Origin: Trichomonas vaginalis G3
Lineage: Eukaryota; Parabasalia; Trichomonadida; Trichomonadidae
NCBI RefSeq assembly: GCF_026262505.1
Contig: NC_067208.1
Location: forward strand, 12,099,962 to 12,163,961
DNA length: 64,000 nt
Direction: 5' to 3'
In this document: positions 55,484-64,000 of the stretch, one piece after another
Numbering within the stretch: position 1 is the first letter of the stretch
How the letters are laid out: each line of letters begins with the position of its first letter
Translations under genes and position numbers: made by a program
Notes under the pieces: generated by a model
What the model saw: only the letters and a program-made list of their open reading frames with translations
Told to the model about the DNA's origin: nothing
The model's database searches: none

Positions 55484-58146
55484 ATTCAAATCTTTATTGT
55501 TATTATTAAAAATGGAAATGCATATATAAATACATGTATTTATGTCTTATACATTAAACACTTAGATATAAGACAAGCAGTCCAGCATTTCGAATATTAA
55601 TAAGATTATTACATATTTTATAATTGTTTATAATATCTCATAGGATTAGAAACAAAATTAAATGCTTGGAATCGAATTTTGCACATGATGGAAAACAACC
55701 GAGTCAAAATTGAAAAAGTCCGAAATCTATGGCAATATTATAAAGAATATGTCGCGTATCTGTGATATCATTTTCCTCAATGAAATATGGGGAATATTGG
55801 TTGATTTCTCATCCATGGAATTCCCAAATAAAGTCTATACTAAAATCCATATGCTTATTATACCACTTTTCGCACGGAAATATCGTTGATAAGCTTTGAA
55901 CTAACCATAGAGTGTATATATTAGTTTTTTTTTCTTGATTTATCAGCGTATATCACTTTGGATGGTCTAACTTAGCATATAAAGCATGGTTAAATACCTA
56001 CTAATTGAAGGATGACCAAGAAGAATAATTATGCATTTTGATTTTTTACTTTTTTCATCGGAATAGTAGAATTTATTAAATAAGAATAGACTTCGTTTGT
56101 TAGTATTAATTTAAGGATGTCAATTTGGAAGAAAAGTGAGAAAATTCCTAAAATGCTACAAATGAATTTTCCAAATGTACTTTTTTATCTCATTTTTTTG
56201 ATTTTGAAAAAAATTTGGAGAGAAGAACTCTTCGTTTTTGAATTTTGTCACGATGGTTTTAAAGTATATTAGACACATGTATTGATATTACTATTTTTGT
56301 ATATTTTGAGAGAAAATCCCTAAAAAGTGAGAAAATCTGAGACGGTTTGAGAAAATATATAAACTATTGAAAATTTGAATTAAACTTCTAATTTGGAAAA
56401 AAGAAATTTGGAAAGAAGAAAATTCAAAAATCGAGATTTAGACTCAGTATCAAATGGAGAACAAAATGTTTCTTCATATGAAGGAAAAAATTTTCTTGAG
56501 AAGAAATAGAGTTTTTAAATTTTATTGTATGTAATGAAATAAACAAATATTAAAATTATTTTTTGATAACAAGAAAATTCCCAACAGAAAATATTTGAGA
56601 CAAAGAAAAAAAGAAAATTGAAAAATATTACTCTCCTTTACATTTCATGAGATTTTCAATTTATTTTCATAAAATTGACAATTTTATACGTTTAGATGAA
56701 AATAAGTGATTTTGCTTGAAATAAAATTATTGTTTGTTTACAGCTATCAAATAGATTTTTGCTATTTTTTTTTGTTAATCAAATTAATAATTTTTTTCTA
56801 AATATCTTAAATATCTGGATCACTCACTGATACGATGAATTAAACGATAAAAATAATACAAACTCAACTAAGTTTCCTGTCTTTCAACCAAAAATATTAT
56901 GCAATTTAAATTAAATTGTTTATTCAAAGATAAAACAAAGATAAAGTAATTATAATTATCATATACTTTATGAATAACTCTCTAATTGGATAAGATTTTC
57001 GTACAAATATTTTTATTAATATCGATAAGAATATGTTTACCTACTATCACCATATGTCGATAAACGAGAGTAGAGTGATTTTTATCATCGAAACTTTTTA
57101 AAAGCTGTAAGCAGGAAGTAATAATCTTGTTTTTTCTGAGTTAGTTGTAGAACTATTGATGCCCGAGTTATCATTGTGATGCAGAAGGATATCAATGTAC
57201 TGACTGAAGGATATGAATTGAATTGAATTTTATTGAATTTCAATTTGATCAAAATTTGTTGAAATGATATGAATGTGTCAACTTCTGTATCATTCTCCTT
57301 CACTCCTTCCTTATTCTTTCGAGAACGAAGCTAGCTCAGCTTTCGCTGAGCGAATTGACACTTTTCATGCCCTAAACGTACATACTCTCAAATTTATCGA
57401 AAAAATTAATACCACCTAAACTAGTATATTCTTATTTTAAATATGATATTATCCTTATATTCCACACTAAAATTCATTTAAATCAACTTTTAAAAAAGTT
57501 CGAATCCTGCGCGTCTCACTTTTTAAATTTTCCAAATGGAAAATTATATTCTCCTAAAGTGAAAACAATTTTCCAAATTGACTTCCTTAATTAATTAGAA
57601 CTATGTAACAAATTTCGATATCATAGTAAAATAATTTATATGATGCAAAATATATATAACAAAGCACTGAAATGGAAATGATTATGTATAAAATGCTAGA
57701 ATCTGATATACGGCATAAATTTCTGAAAATTTTGAAGTGAATTGTAGCAGATATAGCATTTGAAGAATATCAGTCTATAAAAAAGTTAAATAAGTATCTT
57801 CTTGGTTCCAATATTGTTCATACATTCGTTTTAGATTTGAAGAGAAGTGATTCGTTTAAATTTTTGGTTTAACATCGACATAAGCTTTGGAAAGCCTATT
57901 TGTCTGATTAAATTTTGGTTAGAATCTGATATAGTCGATATATAACAATGGAAGAATTTTAATCTTAAACATTTGAATGAGGAAACTAATAATATTCCAA
58001 GAATTCAGCGCAGACCGGCTTGTGATATTTATTTTGCAGTCAGACTAAATGCGCCGTAAAAAAAAATAAACGCAAAATCAAAAATAAAAGAGATGTTTAT
58101 TATATCATTCCAAGAGTGATACAAATATATATTTATATTAAAAATA
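55484..58146. other. AT-rich gene desert
   Basis: About 2.7 kb without a supported gene. It holds long A/T tracts, a small GC palindrome (CTCAGCTTTCGCTGAG near 57333) and a TTGACACTTTTCATGCCC stretch at about 57355 resembling the leader motif noted at 4028. Nothing else is supportable. Confidence 0.5.
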
Positions 58147-58944
58147 TTATAAATTATCTTGAGTAAGGAACTCCTCATCACCAGCTTTTCCTTCTGTGCC
58201 ATCTGCGTAATCACTAGTCTTCACATTATAATGTGTACCTCTATATCTTATGATAGCAATGACAACAGCAACAATAATTGCAGCCAAAACGATAAATCCA
58301 GCTACACTAATTACTGCTATCATGACCTTGTTTTTCTTTGCCTTATTATCATCCTGTTCGTCAGAAGAAGATGGTGTAGCATCAGGAGTAGATGAAGGAG
58401 AAGCAGAAGGAATTGTTGTTGGAGGTGTTGTATAGTGAAGGTAGTCAAGCTTTTCGGATTGTCTTTGTTCTTCGTTGAACAAGTTGAAATCGATTACTAA
58501 TGGAAGTAAATATGGATAATAGGATGTAAAACCTTCAATTGATAAATCGCCTTGGACGTATGAGTTATTGAAGAGAATTGTAGAGTTTCCATCTTGTGTA
58601 TTAACTCTTAGTAAGCTTGGATCGTTAGATGTGCAGTTAACAACGTTTAAAAAGTCGAAAATCAAATTACTTTGGAAAATGATAAGCAATGGATACGATT
58701 CAATGATTGTTGCATTTGTATTCTGTTGGATACCAAGAAGTAAAACATTATGGAACTTGCCTGTGCAGTTTTTGACTTCAATTAATGCATACTTTTCAAC
58801 AATGCAGTTTGCAAGCATTACATTGGAAACTTTGTCAAACCCACTATCTACATAGAAGCCTCCACAGTATGCAGAGACACAATTTGAAATATTAAGGTTA
58901 TTGAGATCAATATGGCCATTAACTGCTGCAATAGGACGTTGGCT
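58147..58944 (-). pseudogene. Pmp-like surface gene, 5'-truncated copy with own tail
   Basis: From about 58445 to 58944 it is nearly identical to 59725-60224 of the next gene (ectodomain part SGFDKVSNVMLANCIVEKYA, then CTSNDPSLLRVNTQDGNSTI). At 58944 the similarity stops abruptly in unrelated DNA and no in-frame start lies upstream of the ATG at 58818. Toward the C-terminus it differs completely: a Pro/Thr/Ser stalk (TTPPTTIPSASPSSTPD), a membrane helix (VMIAVISVAGFIVLAAIIVA) and a cytoplasmic tail (YNVKTSDYADGTEGKAGDEE). It is therefore a broken duplicate or half of a chimera, with a different anchor from its twin. Confidence 0.75.
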
Positions 58945-59533
58945 AGTGACCTCTCCTTATGACAAGCTGTCCTTCCAATATCTGTCTACCGAAGACTTTC
59001 GGAATTTTCGCCGCCATTGTATATAACTTTTTTTTACAAAGATACTCCCCCTACATTTAGAACTTACGTTTTGATTGTCGGACTGCTGGAAAGATTTAGA
59101 CTAATTGTGTTTACATTTGTTCAACTGAGTGCATGGTGTGTTAAAGCGGTTATATAGAACAATGCACATAATTAGATTTCGAATAAGGAAAATTTATTTC
59201 ACTTTCCCAAGATGAAATGAATTATTATGTATTAACTTCATTTAAGGTATTTGAAGTTTCTATATTTTAATATGTTTATCTCCTTATGTAATAACGTTTC
59301 CAAATTGGGAGAGTTCAAATTATCTGACAGGTTCATTATCATATCCCTTCTGGAGTAAAATAGGTATACTGTGCTCTCAGTTTCAAAAGATGAGTTTCGA
59401 AATCTAATCAGATAATTCATATATATATTAAAATACCAAAATTCATATTCTTTCTCAGTGTCATGAAAAAATATAAATTTCAAAGTTAGATAAAATAATT
59501 TTTTTTTAATTTGTTAATGAGTTTAATTTTTTT
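58945..59533. other. Junction region between the two surface genes
   Basis: Just upstream of the truncation (minus strand) a short frame begins MAAKIPKVFGRQILEGQLVI at about 59017 and stops near the break. This suggests an unrelated gene start was joined to the surface gene. The rest is AT-rich with no supported gene. Confidence 0.4.
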
Positions 59534-60658
59534 TTAAACTCCAACAGCTTCTTCCATTGATGCATCCTCATGAACTTGGTCATCATTTGACTCTTTTTCT
59601 TGTGAATCCTTCTTCTTCTTCATGATGAAGAAAACGACGACACAGACAATTGCAATGACGATCAATAGACCGATTATTATTCCTGCAATTAATCCTCCAT
59701 TTCCACCACCTGGGCTAGGGTAGTCAAGTTTTTCGAATTGTCTTTGTTCTTCGTTGAACAAGTTGAAATCGATTACTAATGGATGTAAATGTGGATAATA
59801 GGATGTAAAACCTTCAATTGATAAATTGCCTTGGACGTATGAGTTATTGAAGAAAATTGTAGAGTTTCCATCTTGTGTATTAACTCTTAGTAAGCTTGGA
59901 TCGTTAGATGTGCAGTTAACAACGTTTAAAAAGTCGAAAATCAAATTACTTTGGAAAATGATAAGCAATGGATATGATTCAATGATTGTTGCATTTGTAT
60001 TCTGTTGGATACCAAGAAGTAAAACATTGTGGAACTTGCCTGTGCAGTTTTTGATTTCAATTAATGCATACTTTTCAACAATGCAGTTTGCAAGCATTAC
60101 ATTGGAAACTTTGTCAAACCCACTATCTACATAGAAGCCTCCACAGTATGCAGAGACACAATTTGAAATATTAAGGTTATTGAGATCAATATGGCCATTA
60201 ACTGCTGCAATAGGACGTTGGTTAGTGAAGTTATTATAAGGCGCGCATTGTTCGATGGAGCAGTGTGTTATTGTGTTGATACAGCTATCAGAATTTGTAA
60301 TTGCCATAGCCCACTGTCCTTGATGGTAAAAACTGACATTAGGGTCTGATGAGTATGTATAACATAGCGAGCCAATGCATTTTTCAATGTAAAGGCCATT
60401 ATCCTTGCCAAGAGGATCAACGAAAATTGCGCCACCAGCTCTTCCAGACCTGCATCGGGTAAACTTTGAAAGAGTTATAGCAATTCGTACGGAATTTATA
60501 ATGTTAATTGCACCACCGGATGAAGTTTCACCCGCATTTAAGAGAGAAAATTCAGATGCAGCAACGTAAACATTTCCTGCAGTTGCGTTGACCGGACTAT
60601 TGCATATGGAGAAGGGCTGTGAAAGTCCTGGAAAGTAATCAGAGAATTCTTTCACCAT
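59534..60658 (-). CDS. Pmp-like (beta-helix) single-pass surface protein (374 aa)
   Basis: Starts MVKEFSDYFPGLSQPFSIC and has a repeat-like beta-helix ectodomain (GGAINIINSVRIAITLSKF, GGAIFVDPLGKDNGLYIEK, CVSAYCGGFYVDSG) with many Cys and potential N-glycosylation sites (NNFTNQ, NATII, NNSYV). A Gly-rich stalk (SPGGGNGG) leads into a membrane helix at about residues 321-345 (LIAGIIIGLLIVIAIVCVVV) and a short basic-acidic cytoplasmic tail ending EEAVGV. No signal peptide is evident, so either the true start is elsewhere or the 5' exon-like part is lost. The TAA stop is followed by an A-run. It belongs to the trichomonad Pmp/BspA-like surface families by layout; a role in adhesion is inferred. 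Confidence 0.7.
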   Translation of the reverse strand: MVKEFSDYFPGLSQPFSICNSPVNATAGNVYVAASEFSLLNAGETSSGGAINIINSVRIAITLSKFTRCRSGRAGGAIFVDPLGKDNGLYIEKCIGSLCYTYSSDPNVSFYHQGQWAMAITNSDSCINTITHCSIEQCAPYNNFTNQRPIAAVNGHIDLNNLNISNCVSAYCGGFYVDSGFDKVSNVMLANCIVEKYALIEIKNCTGKFHNVLLLGIQQNTNATIIESYPLLIIFQSNLIFDFLNVVNCTSNDPSLLRVNTQDGNSTIFFNNSYVQGNLSIEGFTSYYPHLHPLVIDFNLFNEEQRQFEKLDYPSPGGGNGGLIAGIIIGLLIVIAIVCVVVFFIMKKKKDSQEKESNDDQVHEDASMEEAVGV

Positions 60659-62916
60659 TTATAATAATTTCAATTACATGACGATAAAATTTATTTCAAT
60701 CTCCGGTAATAACATTTTTCAAAGTACTACTTAAGTATAGGTAACTATTTTTATTTAATTTTCAAAGAAAATATCAAATTCAATGAGTATCGTTCGCTTC
60801 AATAATATTGTTAAGGAAATTAATCTAATTAAAATTCGGTAAGCTTTAAATCAAATATGTTTTTGCCTAAATTCAATAAATTTGTTTACGAATGATAAAC
60901 AATATGGTACGATGCATTCTGGCCCGATCGATCAAAAACATGAGTGATGAATCAATCGAATGATATAGCAGGATAATATGAAATAGCAATCAAGAAGTTT
61001 AATACATTTTCAATAGGGTTGTTAAAAATATCAAAAATTAGCGTTTTGAAGACACCATGGTGTCTTATAATTTTCCCTTCCTTATTGGCGTGTAGAAATA
61101 AATGTGTCAATAGATTGAAGAAGAAGAATTGTTTTTCTCTTAATGAACTTTAATCCTTTTGATATAAGAATATTAAAAACATTAATATAATTTCGATTTC
61201 GGAAATTAAATTTCCAAATTTTTTGTCGATTTCGAAATAACAGGATCCCGCATCCAACACGCAACAACAAAACACAAAACACACTTTTGTTCTTTCATCT
61301 TTAATCGTAATTTATGTAATACATGATTTGGATAAATTTACAAAAATAGAACCTATATTATATTCTTTTCAAAGATTCTTGCAAATCATCAAAAATAATT
61401 GTATTTTAAAAAACGATCAAATTATCCTTTCATTATTTTAAACCTAAATTAGTTTTTATGATTGACTAAAGCAATCATATTTATTCATCATTAAATAAAC
61501 AAAAAAATAATATTTGAGTGTTATTTCAAAAAAAAACACATTGAATTTATTAATTTGTCTCAATTTCAGTATTATAAATTTTTATAATTTCAATATTTTG
61601 AAATACACTTTTTAATATTTCAATTTATGATATTTCATGTATTAAGTGGTCTCAAATTGAGCTTCTCAAATATAAGTTGGCCTATTCAAATAATAAAATT
61701 AAATAAATTTAAAATAATAAATAAAAGTGATTGAGGTCATAGCAAACGGCTGTTTCAGTCATTAATTCTTAAAAATAAAAAGGGTAAAAACTAAATACAA
61801 TGGGTAAAATTCAATAGTGTCTGTGCTATCGTTCAATTTGAAGGTGTCTTTTGAAACCGCAAGACACATTGAATTTTTGAATAGTGTATTATGGTTTGAC
61901 AGACACCAATGAAAAAAATAAAATGATATTTATTTAAATATATAAGATCCTTAATAAAATATAAATATTTTATCGTTTTATTTTCTTGTTTTAGAAATCT
62001 TTTTTATTGAAAAATCAATAAACTAACTCCAAATAAAATTTTTGATTTAAAGACACTATGATGACACCAGGCAAATCTTCCAAGACACCTATCGTCGGGA
62101 ATCTAACAACCCTAATTTTCAAGATCAATAAGGCATAAAGCAATCGAATAATTGTTAATATTAAGTAGATTATCTCTATGTAAAGCTATGTTAATGAGTT
62201 ACACAGAAACTGATTTTAGAAATGATTCAAATATTTGAGGCTCCTTTAAAAATAAGGATTTCAAAGTTTTTTACATATTTTGTTCTTAATAACTAGTCGG
62301 AAGAAGCAACCATTCTTAAATCAAATTCTTAGCTTTTCCATGAAAAAATGAAATTTGAAATTGATATCCAGTGTACATCAGATTTTATTGTATGTGAAAG
62401 TTTCAACCCATATTTCTATATTAATTACCGAAAAATTCAATCGAATCAAGGTACTATATCAAGTTCAGAAAGCATTGTTAGTTTAGAGCTATGAGGAGCT
62501 TCTAAATTAAATAAAATACATTATGGTAAATGTTTATTAATTAGAAGCAAATTATCGATGGATAAATTGATATCAATGTTTTTTTATTGTTTTTATAAAC
62601 GTTATGACTAAAATAATAAAGAACAATGCTAAAAACTTAAAAAATCGACTGATTTTCCAGTGTGCAACCCAAAGAGAAGTCTTTACAATTTTTAGATTGT
62701 TTGAAAACGATGAGTTGGGGATATCATATAATACTAATATTCCATCAATATAATCCATACACAAGCTTTTTATCTTCATTACTCTCGGTTAAGATTTTTT
62801 ATAATCATCGCAAATACTTTGCCAATCATATGGCCGAAGAAACAATATACGTATTTACATATAATCTCTTTATTAAACAAAACAAAACAAAAAAATAAAA
62901 ACAAAAAATAATAATA
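60659..62916. other. AT-rich intergenic DNA (2.3 kb)
   Basis: No supported gene. It holds homopolymer runs and a few weak palindromes, and includes a repeated GACACYATGRTG-like motif near 61050 and 62050. It separates the surface-gene pair from the last gene. Confidence 0.5.
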
Positions 62917-64000
62917 TTAATGAGAACCGGTATAAGATCTTCTTGCTACAGAAGTAGCTGATCTTATTCTTGATTGAAGGTTTGGAGCTACAATAGCTGC
63001 TCTTTTAGCCGTTTGTACTAAAGACCTTCTCGAAATGCTTTCCTTTTCTTTATCTTTGATATCACTTTTTGCGGAGAAAATTGAGTTATCATTTCCTTCA
63101 TTTTCAACAGCTTTTCTTTCTTTTATCTCTCTGTAATACTTTGCGTTGATGGAATTGATTGTGAGTTTGACATTTGCCAAGAAGGTTTTATCTGTAATGT
63201 AACCACTTGACAACATCAAATTCAACAGTTTCAAACTTTGTTTCATCAACAAAACATTGTCATCCAAATTGATCAATTTTCTCTGGTTCTCTATGAATTT
63301 GTCATTTGAAATTAATTCATAAAGAACTTTAATGCATTTGTCAAACCGCTGGAAATTGGCGGTTAAATACTTCAAAATTTCAATTGATTCGTATTGAACA
63401 GTAAATTTAATTTTCCTGCTCAAACTTGGCATTGCATCACACTTTAGACAAAGAGGATTTGTTATCATTTCATCGATAAAGAACCTAAACATTGTTTCGA
63501 CACATTCAACAATTTTTGTTTTCAGACATGCGATGAACAAATTAAATCTGACTTGTTTCTGGATTTCGTACAATTCGAGGACTTGTTGTTCAACGGAATT
63601 CTTCTGTGCACACGTCTTGCAGAAATTGTAATCACGATGGAAGATAAGTGTCACTTTTTCAATATTATTTACAACGTAAACAAAAAGTGGCGAATTTCTT
63701 GGCATTTCTTCCAAAATGAACAAAATGCATTGTGAGAAACAAACAATTACACGTGTTGCCGGGTGGCATTTAGATCTTGATTGAGGGATCTGCATTGTGC
63801 ACCACTCGAAGATCTGATTCATGAACATTTCCGACCAACTTGCTCTCGAACTTCTCCAGAAATAACAGATGTTTTTGAACAAAGAAAGCATAATGTCACA
63901 TAACTCAACAATTATCGATTGTGTTGTTGCGACATTTAATTCCTTGGCTTTGTTCTTTGCTTTGAGAAATGTTGTCTCTTTCAAGTCAAATCTGGCTGCT
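62917..64000 (-). CDS. Alpha-helical host protein, 5' end outside window
   Basis: At least 360 codons are open to the window edge, so the start lies beyond 64000 unless the ATG at 63984 is used. The sequence is Cys-containing helix throughout (IIVELCDIMLSLFKNICYF, VVNNIEKVTLIFHRDYNFCK, ESIEILKYLTANFQRFDKC) and ends in a Lys/Ser/Arg-rich tail (SRIRSATSVARRSYTGSH). It could be an armadillo/HEAT-type or similar all-helix scaffold. No signal peptide or membrane helix. No family recognised. Confidence 0.6.
   Translation of the reverse strand, partial: AARFDLKETTFLKAKNKAKELNVATTQSIIVELCDIMLSLFKNICYFWRSSRASWSEMFMNQIFEWCTMQIPQSRSKCHPATRVIVCFSQCILFILEEMPRNSPLFVYVVNNIEKVTLIFHRDYNFCKTCAQKNSVEQQVLELYEIQKQVRFNLFIACLKTKIVECVETMFRFFIDEMITNPLCLKCDAMPSLSRKIKFTVQYESIEILKYLTANFQRFDKCIKVLYELISNDKFIENQRKLINLDDNVLLMKQSLKLLNLMLSSGYITDKTFLANVKLTINSINAKYYREIKERKAVENEGNDNSIFSAKSDIKDKEKESISRRSLVQTAKRAAIVAPNLQSRIRSATSVARRSYTGSH

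Noticed and set aside
57085-57303. 72-codon minus-strand frame near 57.2 kb
   Set aside because: No start context, family or neighbour support; typical chance frame in AT-rich DNA.
58250-58435. Plus-strand frames over the surface-gene tail
   Set aside because: Antisense of the membrane helix and Ser/Pro stalk of the minus-strand gene.

Overview
The window is AT-rich, the genes it holds appear to lack introns, and it carries very large capsid-bearing Polinton/Maverick elements, an ankyrin-repeat gene and Pmp-like (parallel beta-helix) surface-protein genes. Together these point to a parabasalid protist, a trichomonad of the Trichomonas/Tritrichomonas type. This is inference from gene content: no rRNA or other species marker lies in the window. 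The few host start sites I checked lack a clear Trichomonas vaginalis initiator (TCA-Py-A/T), so I do not name a species.

Layout. (1) 1-5,504 is host DNA: a coiled-coil gene (439-1620), an ankyrin-repeat gene (1806-2513, minus), a ubiquitin-like gene (4042-4485) and a beta-rich gene (4587-5504, minus) whose 5' part is cut off at an inverted repeat. (2) 5,502-52,355 is bounded by an 86-bp inverted repeat pair. Inside its AT-rich, hairpin-rich flanks sits Polinton A (6,833-50,025, 43.2 kb). (3) Polinton B (21,003-40,975, 20.0 kb) is inserted in A, with roughly 620-650 bp terminal inverted repeats and a 5-bp target duplication (AAGAA). Without B, A is about 23.2 kb. (4) 52,356-58,146 has no convincing gene but holds nested inverted repeats, a foldback-like element and a 251-bp satellite made only of hairpins. 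(5) 58,147-64,000 is host DNA again: two near-identical Pmp-like surface genes with different membrane tails, and an alpha-helical gene running off the right edge.

Both Polintons carry the family set: protein-primed-type DNA polymerase B, retroviral-type integrase, A32/FtsK-like packaging ATPase, double-jelly-roll major capsid protein and beta-rich minor capsid candidates. Each also carries a phage-like fibre/collar gene. A adds a D12-class adenine methyltransferase, an HNH nuclease, an SF3 (D5-like) helicase region, an SSB-like candidate and pVI-like amphipathic peptides. B adds a KilA-N/GIY-YIG/MSV199 cluster behind repeated promoter cassettes. Both elements are fossils in the sense that several core genes are broken, while other genes still have long open frames. 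B looks young because its terminal repeats are nearly identical; A must be older than B.

The most unusual signals are the Polinton-in-Polinton nesting, bacteriophage tail-collar architecture in both elements, arrays of long hairpins whose apex sequences have been inverted between repeat units, in-frame GC-rich palindromes in AT-rich genes, and a surface-gene pair sharing an ectodomain but not a tail.
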